Part shown: piece by piece, positions 53,641-62,986 of the stretch
How positions within the stretch are numbered: the first letter of the stretch is position 1
How the letters are laid out: each line of letters begins with the position of its first letter
NCBI RefSeq assembly: GCF_963678635.1
Contig: NC_087065.1
Location: forward strand, 47,310,381-47,374,380
DNA from: Symsagittifera roscoffensis
Taxonomy: Eukaryota; Xenacoelomorpha; Acoela; Convolutidae
Direction: 5' to 3'
DNA: 64,000 nucleotides
The notes under the pieces: generated by a model
Told to the model about the DNA's origin: nothing
Seen by the model: the letters and a program-made list of their open reading frames with translations, nothing else
Database searches by the model: none
Program-made: the position numbers and the translations under genes

Positions 53641-54041
53641 TTCTGAATCATCACTGCTTTTTACCAAAGATTGTTTGATTTTAACAAAGCAGTGACTTGA
53701 TAGGAGTGTGGCGGTAAATTGATACTGAAGAAAGGTCGCTGTCACCTGTAGGATATTCTTATCTGATTATCAGTTGTGTTTTGTGTATTGATTATATCTT
53801 GTGAAAATTTTGTGATACCGTTATACTATACAACAGGGTTGAGTTAGCATTATATCAACACTGTGTAGGCCCTGTGTGTGTAACTTTAGCTGAGTCACTA
53901 AGATTGTCATTGAGAAATCTAAGAGACTTTTTTGATACTTATGAGATCGAAGAGGCAGCATTAAGTAATTTAACTTGAATTTGTTTGCGGTACGTGTGCA
54001 ACGCCATTAAATTATAGGAATATTGTTATTTGTCACAAAGT

Positions 54042-55367
54042 ATGCAGCGCAGGGACTCGTTAGGATCGACTACTAAGATTCCCAGGCTGAGCAAGGGAAG
54101 CACGCGAAAATTTAAAGCTAGGCGTAGCCAGTCCTCGTTTAGCAGCGCTTCCGACGTGTTTGCTGAAAACGAATCGACTAAAGGTCAACCTGATCTTTCA
54201 GTGAGAGAAATTAAACTAAGGAGCGAGAAAAACCTCGATGGCGATCAAGGGCGGATCGCCGAGGCCGGACCCGCGAGCGAGACGCTTGTGAACCCCTTTG
54301 ACGAAGGAGAACGGACGCTTATTCGACCCGACTTTGAGCCGAGCGAGGACCTTGAACGGGAGGAAGTTGAAAGGACGGAGGAGACCTCGGAGCGTTCCGA
54401 GGTCGAGCCGCGAGAGGAAGTGTTATTCAGGGGAATGTCCAAATCGGAGACCAAGAGTCATAGGTGTAGAAGAGAATTTTCAAATCCAGCTAACACCCAC
54501 TCATCTCTGGCCAAGCAGAGCAACAACGCGATGATGTCGAGCATAAGCCCGAGTGAAGAACAACCGGGTTCGAAGTGCAAGAAGAGCTGGAAGTCTTTGT
54601 ACGATGAGCGCATGGCGTCACTACAAACTGAAGGTTTATCTTCCGGTTATGACCACCCGGAGATAACCCATCCGGACGTGAACTTCACACCGTGTCCAAG
54701 AAACGACATGAGCGGGAAGGCGTCGTCCGCCTCGCCGACCAGGCTCATGTCAGATGGGATAACAATGGGAGCGTCATCAACGTTCGACAGATTGATGACG
54801 TCGATGAGCAAGCAAAAAGGCGGTGCGTCATCAAGTACCAGGCTGCAGCCGCAGTTGACCTCATCTTCTTTGGGACTAACCCCGTCATTTGGGGCCACTG
54901 GCGATATAAGTGGCATGTTCGCTGGCGTAATGAATGGTCTGGATGAACTGAGACGGGACATGACCAAGAGAATAGATCAAGTTGACGAGAGACCTCACCA
55001 GGGTCGAGAGAGTTTGAGAGATGAACTAACGCACGTGAAGTCGCAGGCGAGGGTTGATCAGGCTCAATTGATTCGCAACACCGATCAATGCGTAGCGGAG
55101 AGACTGGCACAGGAAAACAAGGAGTCAGAGGAAAGAGAGGCTAGGATGACGAGAGAGATCGAGCGTTTGTTGAACGATCATGACAGTACCTACGCCCACA
55201 CGATGACTAGCCTGGAAAAAAGGTTAGATGCCAAACCTGACTTAATGATGCGGAAGCTTGACGCGATCTTGAATGGGAGCAATTGGGAGGAGCGTTCCAA
55301 CCCAAGGGAGCGCTCACGCCATGCGAATGATGGAGATGGTACGGGCAGCTATGCCAGGGCCCAGTAA
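54042..55367 (+). CDS. Gag N-terminal ORF, unit 1
   Basis: ATG at 54042 (frame open from 54030 with TTG) to TAA at 55365-55367, 441 residues. It is Ser/Arg/Lys-rich at the start (RRDSLG, KGSTRKFKARRSQSS), acidic in the middle (EREEVERTEETSE), then has SPSEEQPGSK and a coiled-coil C-terminal third (REARMTREIERLL, MTSLEKRLDAKPDLMMRKLD). The same frame stays open after the TAA and leads into the capsid region in unit 2, so the stop divides one gag ORF. In unit 1 the capsid part is missing because the duplication junction falls at 55600. It is the structural protein of a Ty3/gypsy-like element. Confidence 0.65.
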   Translation: MQRRDSLGSTTKIPRLSKGSTRKFKARRSQSSFSSASDVFAENESTKGQPDLSVREIKLRSEKNLDGDQGRIAEAGPASETLVNPFDEGERTLIRPDFEPSEDLEREEVERTEETSERSEVEPREEVLFRGMSKSETKSHRCRREFSNPANTHSSLAKQSNNAMMSSISPSEEQPGSKCKKSWKSLYDERMASLQTEGLSSGYDHPEITHPDVNFTPCPRNDMSGKASSASPTRLMSDGITMGASSTFDRLMTSMSKQKGGASSSTRLQPQLTSSSLGLTPSFGATGDISGMFAGVMNGLDELRRDMTKRIDQVDERPHQGRESLRDELTHVKSQARVDQAQLIRNTDQCVAERLAQENKESEEREARMTREIERLLNDHDSTYAHTMTSLEKRLDAKPDLMMRKLDAILNGSNWEERSNPRERSRHANDGDGTGSYARAQ

Positions 55368-55600
55368 AGCTCGAGAACGAACTACGAACCTAGGAATAGG
55401 GAGCGGCCAAGGGCAGCCCCGTCGAGGCCTCGCTGGACGAATCCAGTCCCGCCAGAGGCAGCTGCTACTCCGGAGACAAGGTTGCCAACTGTGCCACAAG
55501 TCAGTTCAGTGCCAGATCTGACTACAGTCTCACAGGACACGACGATGTATGCCTCGATGTTTGAGCTTCTGAACGGATCTCTCGAGACATTCATCTCCAA
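55368..55600 (+). pseudogene. Truncated gag segment at the duplication junction
   Basis: After the TAA the gag frame continues (SSRTNYEPRNRERPRAAPSR, then PEAAATPETRLP) up to MFELLNGSLETFISK and is cut at 55600, where unit 2 starts. It equals 60518-60750. Confidence 0.7.
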
Positions 55601-55655
55601 GAAGATTACGGGAGCGGAGGCTTGGTCCCCCAGAGACTGTTGTATGTGAAGGGAC

Positions 55656-55664
55656 TATATAAAA
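55656..55664 (+). promoter_or_regulatory. TATA box of element B, unit 2
   Basis: TATATAAAA, the copy of 50505-50513, about 55 bases inside unit 2. It would drive the complete copy of the leader, gag and pol. Confidence 0.5.
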
Positions 55665-56243
55665 CTGACTTTGTAGCTACTTGGATGTCGTAGAACTTTG
55701 AATTAACACCGGTATTATTTGATATTTTAGAATATGAGTAGCTAGAAAGAGGAAAGGGTCAATCCATCTCCAATGGATTTAATATAGAACTGTCACACAA
55801 AAACATATGAAAATAGGGTATTCGAGCCGTGTTTTTAATAGCAATCACGTAGTCTGAGGATCCGAGACTCAGCTATGTGGTTGTGTTCGCATGTAAACGA
55901 AAGCTGATCAAAAGTCGTTTGACTGATGGCCTAAAAATAGTAACTTTTTACTTAGCCCTAAACAGACCAGAAAATCAACTGGCAAGGTCGATACGGTGAA
56001 AAACGAGTAGGATTAAGGTAACTGACGCCTGCCAGTCGTTAATAGGAACTTTTTCTACGCTCCGTCGCTGTGTAGTATTTGGGCGAATGTTACATAGACG
56101 TTTTTATGGCGCTCCTGGGTGGGCCTGTTAAAGGCATGAGACCATCATGATCAGCAAGCACTTCTGCGGCGAACCCTTCGCTCCGGGCGTATGCCCGAGT
56201 TAGAGGCCTTGATGACCGTTTTTGTACTAGGGGGAAGGTGCGT

Positions 56244-58244
56244 ACCCTCCGTGTAGTACTCTTTAGCTTTTTAACTTAGTTAACACCGAAAATTCTGGGG
56301 GCCGGAGGGTTAGGTGGGAAGTCATGAGCCCGCTTGTCCCAAGGTCCCGGGACCAAAAACAATTAAAAAGAGGGCGTAAAACCAAACAAAAATGGTGTAT
56401 GACCAAGAAAAAGCCAAAAACAAATTTATTTGAAAACAAAAAAAAAAGTACAAAAAACAGTAAAAAATCCAAAAAAGACCAAAAACAGTAAAAAACATAA
56501 AGTGACAGTTTATATGTTATTTCCGGACGAGATGTGATCTGACCTTCCCATTTGTTGTTGTTTCAGATTGATTTATATCATTTCTGATAGAAAGATTGTG
56601 TGTTTTGGTGAAGGGTTGGATACCCTCCCTTGAGTGTAATTTGAGTATTTAAGCACGTTTATGGTGATTTTGCCGGTGGCCGGAGGGTAAACTGGCAAGC
56701 TGACCGACGTATTCCATACTCAACAAGGACATCAGGGACAACATTCACAACGACTGTTGGGTATCGTTGAAACAATTTTGGTATCGTTCGGGTACTATTT
56801 CATCAAAACTTAAGTGGTGGGGGGCACGATTGGCGCGGTCCGATTGTACCCTCCATCGATTTTAAATTTCCGAGTTAAGTGTCTTAATTCGAGTATTTTG
56901 GTGCAAAGGAGGGTATAGTACTATTCATTAACGACTACTAATAGGTTATTATCCTTATTATATATTACTTATCTCCTAATTAGACCCAAGAAACACCCAA
57001 ATTTCGTCGAAAATTATCGATTTTCGACCAAACTATAGACCCCCAAATTTTTGGATATCCGAGCTTTTCCGAACAGCAAAAAGCTTTTATATAGGGAGTA
57101 GCTACGTAGTGCGATCACCCTGACTAAAGAAACCGCGTGAGAAGAGACTCAGTAGAAGTTGGAAAAAACGATAATTCAAAATTTCGATAATTTTCTGAAT
57201 TTTGTCAATCTGTTTTGGGGATCGAGTTTTCGAGCTTTTAGAGTTAGAGCAATAAAATTTTTTGTGTTAGGAGCGTGCTAGCATAACGTGCTCGGCTGCC
57301 AGAAAAATTCTTGAGTAACCCTCCGATTAGCTCCGTAGATATAGCTAACGACTTAAGGATTGGAAAAGGAAGGAATCGGAGGGTCCAAATTTGATAGTTA
57401 TTGGCCAAATTTTTGTCTCCAAACCAATTTTGGTCCGGTTGTTTGCATAATTCCAGTGCCGTACAGGGCTACTACGCTCGTTTAAATTATTTTTAGGCAC
57501 TTTCAATAGGAATTGCGGAAAAAATTTCTCAGAACCTAATTTGGACAAACACGTTTTTGGCAATTTCTCAAAGACTAGCCAACTGATCGGGATAATTTTG
57601 GTACCATAAGTCGAAATTTTTGACATATTTTCCGGACCGCAACCGTTTTTGGGTTGATAATCTCGGAAAAGAAAAAAAATTTTAGAATTTGTTGGTTCGG
57701 AGGGTCCAAATTATAGGTAACCCTCCGAGCGGCAGAAAATTTTATAAAAACACCTTTTTATCCTACTGGGAAGGTTGACCGTGTCAGCCAACCTGGTTTT
57801 AAGTAAGTTACTCCGCATTCGGAGGCTTCATTGCGGTAAAATAACCCTTTTTCCTGATTTTTGGGGAACCCTCCGAAGTAACCCTCCGGAGTGACTTAAG
57901 CGCCTTAGCAACCCTCCTTAGTGGAAATTTTCCACGAGACCCTCCGAAGAAGTTAAAACAACCCCCCATAGAGGATTTAGCCTGTTTTGACGCTTTCTTA
58001 AGCTAGTTGAAGGCCCTTCTAAGTGAGATTCAAAAATTTGAAAATTTTGGAAGAACCCTCCGAAGTAACCCTCCGGAGCACATTAAGCCTCTTATTGACC
58101 CTCCTTAGTGAGTTAAGGGAGACCCTCCGAAGTTTCTTGGGTGACTAAGGTACCCTCCGAAGTAACCTTCCGGAGTAGTCTAAGTGTCTTAACAACCCTC
58201 CGAAGTAACCTTCCGGAGTGACTTAAACATCCTAACAACCCTCC
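56244..58244 (+). promoter_or_regulatory. Leader array of ACCCTCC/GGAGGGT motifs, unit 2
   Basis: The copy of the array at 51093-53094 with the same 60-base inverted pairs and 43-base direct repeats. All cores I compared are unchanged. Confidence 0.7.
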
Positions 58245-58449
58245 TTGTTAGAAACTTGAGGAAACCTTCTGTGGCAGTTTGGGAAACGGAAAATATCCAT
58301 TTAATTAAGATCATATTAGGATATTAGGCGTGCTTATTAGGATCATAGGAGCCCATTTTGACCCGGAAATTCGTGATCAACTTTGGATTCTAGAGCGGGT
58401 GTATCAGAAGTACCCGAACAAAAATTTTTTTTGATTGTGATTTTGGTTG

Positions 58450-58790
58450 AGTTCGGGCAATCCGGCAACAAATAAAAGAAGACCTCGGTGAGTGTATTAG
58501 GCAAATACACACTCACTTGAGAAGAAAAGTTGTTCCCTGCTCTCGTGCACTTGGAGCGTTCCGGGTGTGGGGGAGCTTTTTCAAAGACTTTTTCGAATTT
58601 TCGATCAGAGGTTGCCTTGAGCTACTTAGTAGGACAGCTCGGGCAATCGCAGGACACCTAAAGAAGACCTCGGTGGGTGTATTAGGCAAATACACACTCA
58701 CTTGAGAAGACTGTGTCCTGGGCTTCGTTCTTTCGGATCGTTCCGATTGAGGGAAGTCTTTTTCTTTAAGACTAAGTTTTATTGATCTGT
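58450..58790 (+). repeat. Duplicated leader hairpin region, unit 2
   Basis: The copy of 53300-53640. The two hairpins lie at 58488-58516 and 58673-58701. Confidence 0.6.
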
Positions 58791-59191
58791 TTCTGAATCA
58801 TCACTGCTTTTTACCAAAGATTGTTTGATTTTAACAAAGCAGTGACTTGATAGGAGTGTGGCGGTAAATTGATACTGAAGAAAGGTCGCTGTCACCTGTA
58901 GGATATTCTTATCTGATTATCAGTTGTGTTTTGTGTATTGATTATATCTTGTGAAAATTTTGTGATACCGTTATACTATACAACAGGGTTGAGTTAGCAT
59001 TATATCAACACTGTGTAGGCCCTGTGTGTGTAACTTTAGCTGAGTCACTAAGATTGTCATTGAGAAATCTAAGAGACTTTTTTGATACTTATGAGATCGA
59101 AGAGGCAGCATTAAGTAATTTAACTTGAACTTGTTTGCGGTACGTGTGCAACGCCATTAAATTATAGGAATATTGTTATTTGTCACAAAGT

Positions 59192-60517
59192 ATGCAGCGC
59201 AGGGACTCGTTAGGATCGACTACTAAGATTCCCAGGCTGAGCAAGGGAAGCACGCGAAAATTTAAAGCTAGGCGTAGCCAGTCCTCGTTTAGCAGCGCTT
59301 CCGACGTGTTTGCTGAAAACGAATCGACTAAAGGTCAACCTGATCTTTCAGTGAGAGAAATTAAACTAAGGAGCAAGAAAAACCTCGATGGCGATCAAGG
59401 GCGGATCGCCGAGGCCGGACCCGCGAGCGAGACGCTTGTGAACCCCTTTGACGAAGGAGAACGGACGCTTATTCGACCCGACTTTGAGCCGAGCGAGGAC
59501 CTTGAACGGGAGGAAGTTGAAAGGACGGAGGAGACCTCGGAGCGTTCCGAGGTCGAGCCGCGAGAGGAAGTGTTATTCAGGGGAATGTCCAAATCGGAGA
59601 CCAAGAGTCATAGGTGTAGAAGAGAATTTTCAAATCCAGCTAACACCCACTCATCTCTGGCCAAGCAGAGCAACAACGCGATGATGTCGAGCATAAGCCC
59701 GAGTGAAGAACAACCGGGTTCGAAGTGCAAGAAGAGCTGGAAGTCTTTGTACGATGAGCGCATGGCGTCACTACAAACTGAAGGTTTATCTTCCGGTTAT
59801 GACCACCCGGAGATAACCCATCCGGACGTGAACTTCACACCGTGTCCAAGAAACGACATGAGCGGGAAGGCGTCGTCCGCCTCGCCGACCAGGCTCATGT
59901 CAGATGGGATAACAATGGGAGCGTCATCAACGTTCGACAGATTGATGACGTCGATGAGCAAGCAAAAAGGCGGTGCGTCATCAAGTACCAGGCTGCAGCC
60001 GCAGTTGACCTCATCTTCTTTGGGACTAACCCCGTCATTTGGGGCCACTGGCGATATAAGTGGCATGTTCGCTGGCGTAATGAATGGTCTGGATGAACTG
60101 AGACGGGACATGACCAAGAGAATAGATCAAGTTGACGAGAGACCTCACCAGGGTCGAGAGAGTTTGAGAGATGAACTAACGCACGTGAAGTCGCAGGCGA
60201 GGGTTGATCAGGCTCAATTGATTCGCAACACCGATCAATGCCTAGCGGAGAGACTGGCACAGGAAAACAAGGAGTCAGAGGAAAGAGAGGCTAGGATGAC
60301 GAGAGAGATCGAGCGTTTGTTGAACGATCATGACAGTACCTACGCCCACACGATGACTAGCCTGGAAAAAAGGTTAGATGCCAAACCTGACTTAATGATG
60401 CGGAAGCTTGACGCGATCTTGAATGGGAGCAATTGGGAGGAGCGTTCCAACCCAAGGGAGCGCTCACGCCATGCGAATGATGGAGATGGTACGGGCAGCT
60501 ATGCCAGGGCCCAGTAA
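59192..60517 (+). CDS. Gag N-terminal ORF, unit 2
   Basis: Same as 54042-55367 with two residue changes (KLRSEKN to KLRSKKN; DQCVAERL to DQCLAERL). It ends with CAG TAA AGC at 60512-60520, and the next codons continue in frame into the capsid ORF. This is the copy joined to the rest of gag-pol. Confidence 0.65.
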   Translation: MQRRDSLGSTTKIPRLSKGSTRKFKARRSQSSFSSASDVFAENESTKGQPDLSVREIKLRSKKNLDGDQGRIAEAGPASETLVNPFDEGERTLIRPDFEPSEDLEREEVERTEETSERSEVEPREEVLFRGMSKSETKSHRCRREFSNPANTHSSLAKQSNNAMMSSISPSEEQPGSKCKKSWKSLYDERMASLQTEGLSSGYDHPEITHPDVNFTPCPRNDMSGKASSASPTRLMSDGITMGASSTFDRLMTSMSKQKGGASSSTRLQPQLTSSSLGLTPSFGATGDISGMFAGVMNGLDELRRDMTKRIDQVDERPHQGRESLRDELTHVKSQARVDQAQLIRNTDQCLAERLAQENKESEEREARMTREIERLLNDHDSTYAHTMTSLEKRLDAKPDLMMRKLDAILNGSNWEERSNPRERSRHANDGDGTGSYARAQ

Positions 60518-61291
60518 AGCTCGAGAACGAACTACGAACCTAGGAATAGGGAGCGGCCAAGGGCAGCCCCGTCGAGGCCTCGCTGGACGAATCCAGTCCC
60601 GCCAGAGGCAGCTGCTACTCCGGAGACAAGGTTGCCAACTGTGCCACAAGTCAGTTCAGTGCCAGATCTGACTACAGTCTCACAGGACACGACGATGTAT
60701 GCCTCGATGTTTGAGCTTCTGAACGGATCTCTCGAGACATTCATCTCCAAACTCTCGAAGTCAACCGAGAGAGGAGAGAGGTCAAGAAGGACAATGAAAA
60801 AGCCGAATTCATCCAGAGACGAGTCAGACGGCTGCATTGATACTTGGATAGGAGTGATGAAGTTACACTTTGAGGAAGAGAGTCTCTCCAAGAAACAAGA
60901 GTGCAGCGCGCTAACGAGCAACCTGGAGGGTACTGCACTAAATTGTGTAATGGCGAAAAGAGCCAATGAGAGAGACAGCGCTCGCAAGATATTCGACATC
61001 CTGCTGAATCGTTTTGGCTCTGGAGTACAAGGGCACCAGGCTATGGTGAAGCTCGAAAAGAGGCGTCAAAGAGATGACGAATCCATAGACAAATTTTTGG
61101 ACGACCTTGAATTGCTTAGGAGGAGAAGCAATCCCGATGAGAGAATATCCGAGCGAAACTTGGCGATAGCTTCGAAGTTCATGGACGGAGTAAAGAGTGA
61201 GGAGTTGAAAACGATGTTGGCCACACACTTTACCCTGTCACTTGAACAGGTACCCACGCCCGATGATTTGCGTATGAAGTCACGCGAGTAA
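60518..61291 (+). CDS. Gag capsid region (Retrotrans_gag-like)
   Basis: In frame with the preceding gag ORF after its TAA; the first ATG-less part is Pro/Arg/Ala-rich. From about 60710 the product is a helical capsid: MFELLNGSLETFISKL, then IDTWIGVMKLHF, LTSNLEGTALNCVM, ARKIFDILLNRFG and a charged FLDDLELLRRR. This pattern (W-x-x-x-L-x-x-x-F, L-x-G-x-A, I-x-x-L-x-x-R-F-G) is that of retrotransposon gag capsids. It ends at TAA 61289-61291. Expression from the full gag would need readthrough of TAA 60515-60517 or independent initiation; otherwise the copy is inactive. Confidence 0.7.
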   Translation, partial: SSRTNYEPRNRERPRAAPSRPRWTNPVPPEAAATPETRLPTVPQVSSVPDLTTVSQDTTMYASMFELLNGSLETFISKLSKSTERGERSRRTMKKPNSSRDESDGCIDTWIGVMKLHFEEESLSKKQECSALTSNLEGTALNCVMAKRANERDSARKIFDILLNRFGSGVQGHQAMVKLEKRRQRDDESIDKFLDDLELLRRRSNPDERISERNLAIASKFMDGVKSEELKTMLATHFTLSLEQVPTPDDLRMKSRE

Positions 61292-61410
61292 TTACTCATA
61301 AGACCGAGGGCGCAAAACCGTTACAGCAATTATGGTAACTATAAAGGGACAAACACTGGTGTGAAGTCCAGTTGGTACAAACCTCACGATGACATGGATA
61401 AGAGGAGGTC

Positions 61411-61899
61411 TTGGGTGTCAAGGCCAGTCGAGCACGTCTGATGAACGAGGCCGAGTCTCGGAGAAAGGAAACGACACCGAGCACCTTTACGACTAAGAAG
61501 GTAAAGACACTGACTGACGAGGTGGTAACCTCGAACCTGGAGGCAGAGTCGGCTAGCCCACTAAGGGTGGATTACGGTCTGGCGGCAAGGACAGCGTTGC
61601 GAAATGTCAAACAGGAGCTAGCCACGAAAGAAGTGGAGCAATGGGTAAGGTCGGAGCTGGAGAGCACAGATCTTCGGGAAAATTTTAATATTCTGGGTAA
61701 AACGACAAAAAAAGAAGACAAAGAGGAACCCAGGAAGCAGGGACTAAAACTGAACGTTATATCTGGTAGAACTTTCGGCAAGATGAAGGAGGGGACAAAA
61801 ATAATGTCCCTTATCTCAGTCGCAGGGCACCACGTGGTCAAGAACTTGAGTGAACCATCCGATATTACGCTAGTCCACCTGGACATTTATGCAGACTAA
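61411..61899 (+). CDS. Gag-pol linker ORF, Lys/Glu-rich
   Basis: A 162-residue frame in a different register from the capsid ORF, so a frameshift lies at about 61290-61410. It is highly charged (SRRKETTPSTF, KKVKTLTDEVV, KTTKKEDKEEPRKQG). It then becomes more ordered, with ISVAGHHVVKNL and TLVHLDIYAD, the usual approach to a protease domain. No zinc knuckle is visible in it. Confidence 0.45.
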   Translation: MGVKASRARLMNEAESRRKETTPSTFTTKKVKTLTDEVVTSNLEAESASPLRVDYGLAARTALRNVKQELATKEVEQWVRSELESTDLRENFNILGKTTKKEDKEEPRKQGLKLNVISGRTFGKMKEGTKIMSLISVAGHHVVKNLSEPSDITLVHLDIYAD

Positions 61900-61935
61900 C
61901 TGAAGGAGAAAGATCCCAAACTGGACTCCAGGGCA

Positions 61936-62493
61936 GTGCGAGCGCTGCTCACAACAGGAGGTCCGAGGCTGATGAAAGTGGATGGACATTACATCGATGT
62001 CCATGGCCCATACCCGATTCTAATGAATGTGGATGGCATCAATATCTACACAAAAGCTCACATAACTGATGCGAACGATCAGATTGGCCGGATATACATT
62101 GGTCAAGAGGAGCTGAAGGTTAGACGAATCGGACACAACGCCATGCTCGAACAAGATGCGGTGCACATACGTTTCGAGGCCGATCTGGCCGCACACGTGC
62201 TGGACGTGCAAGGCAGACGACTTTCAGTAAAGGGACTGCTAGACACGGGAGCAGTAGTTAGTGTCATGCCAGTCAAAACTTGGACCAACATGGGTTTCGA
62301 GAGGTCGGATCTCATACCGACAAACATCAGGTTGGCAGCTGCCAATCAGGGAGCGATCTATGTGACTGGACGAACCCCGATCATTTCACTACAGCTCGGA
62401 GGAAGACATCTTTGGATGAGCTTCCTAGTAGTGGAGAATTTGGACGAATCCGATCAGTTCATCTTAGAGAAGGGACTTTGTACGCAATTTTGA
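61936..62493 (+). CDS. Aspartic protease (retropepsin) domain
   Basis: The frame opens at 61936 without an ATG. Its first 80 residues are a beta-rich leader (YIGQEELKVRRIG, AHVLDVQGRRL). The active site VKGLLDTGAVVSVMP (about 62226-62270) has the catalytic Asp-Thr-Gly. It is followed by IRLAAANQGAI and the second-half strands LGGRHLWMSFLVV. The C-terminal I-L-G-R-D-F-type motif is split by a +1 shift near 62470: FILEK in this frame, RDFVRNFDV in the next. A protease processes Gag-Pol during particle maturation. The copy is frame-broken or uses frameshifting. Confidence 0.75.
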   Translation: MRALLTTGGPRLMKVDGHYIDVHGPYPILMNVDGINIYTKAHITDANDQIGRIYIGQEELKVRRIGHNAMLEQDAVHIRFEADLAAHVLDVQGRRLSVKGLLDTGAVVSVMPVKTWTNMGFERSDLIPTNIRLAAANQGAIYVTGRTPIISLQLGGRHLWMSFLVVENLDESDQFILEKGLCTQF

Positions 62494-62518
62494 TGTCACG
62501 ATCGATCTCAATGACGGG

Positions 62519-62896
62519 TTGATTAGGATCAAGGATCCTGAGAGAAAGTATGAAAAGAAACCCCTTAATAAGATCTTAATTAACCAGGCCAAGGTGCCAA
62601 TTTTTCTGGATCGAAAAGTTAGATTAAAACCAAACCAAGCCGTAGTAGCGACGTTTAGGATGAGGAACTTGAATGAACTCAGCAATGACAGACAGGTGTG
62701 TCTGGTACCAAATCCAAACAGTAAAAGCTCGGCTATTTTAGGAAGAAGCTTCTCACTCACTCAGAGCGGACTGTGTGTGAGTGTGTTGTTGAACACAGAA
62801 GCAACAACATTGACAAAATGGAGGGGAAAGAAACTTGCCTATGCTTTTCCCTCTGAACACAGACTTTCAGAGGTTGGAGAACTTGAAAAAAGTTGA
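62519..62896 (+). CDS. Pol linker between protease and RT
   Basis: This frame carries on from the end of the protease (it is open upstream from about 62470). It encodes a Lys/Arg-rich domain (RIKDPERKYEKKPLNK), then strand-rich sequence (RLKPNQAVVATFRM, CLVPNPNS, SGLCVSVLLN), typical of the region between protease and RT in some Ty3/gypsy families. It ends in TGA at 62894-62896. Coding appears to move to the next frame for about 90 bases before RT resumes. Confidence 0.5.
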   Translation: MIRIKDPERKYEKKPLNKILINQAKVPIFLDRKVRLKPNQAVVATFRMRNLNELSNDRQVCLVPNPNSKSSAILGRSFSLTQSGLCVSVLLNTEATTLTKWRGKKLAYAFPSEHRLSEVGELEKS

Positions 62897-62986
62897 TGTA
62901 ACTAAATGTCCATTGCATGCGAACCAAGAATGTATAATGAAGAGAGTAAATGAATTGAAATCTTCTAGGAAATTAAATTGTTTTCA

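Larger units (their letters stand above)
50450..55600 (+). repeat. 5.15-kb tandem duplication, unit 1 (promoter-leader-gag N-terminus)
   Basis: Starts at GAAGATTACGGGAGCGGAGG and ends CATTCATCTCCAA. It is repeated head to tail at 55601-60750 with an offset of 5151, becoming 5150 after a one-base poly-A difference near 51295. Only a handful of differences are visible in 5.15 kb (for example 54223 GAGCGAG versus GAGCAAG; 55091 GTAGCGG versus CTAGCGG; 51606 ACTTTTGG versus ACTGTTGG). Confidence 0.97.
55601..60750 (+). repeat. 5.15-kb tandem duplication, unit 2
   Basis: The second copy of 50450-55600, continuing without a break into gag capsid, protease and RT. This copy has the intact promoter-leader-gag-pol order; unit 1 is an extra promoter plus leader plus partial gag upstream. 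Confidence 0.97.
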
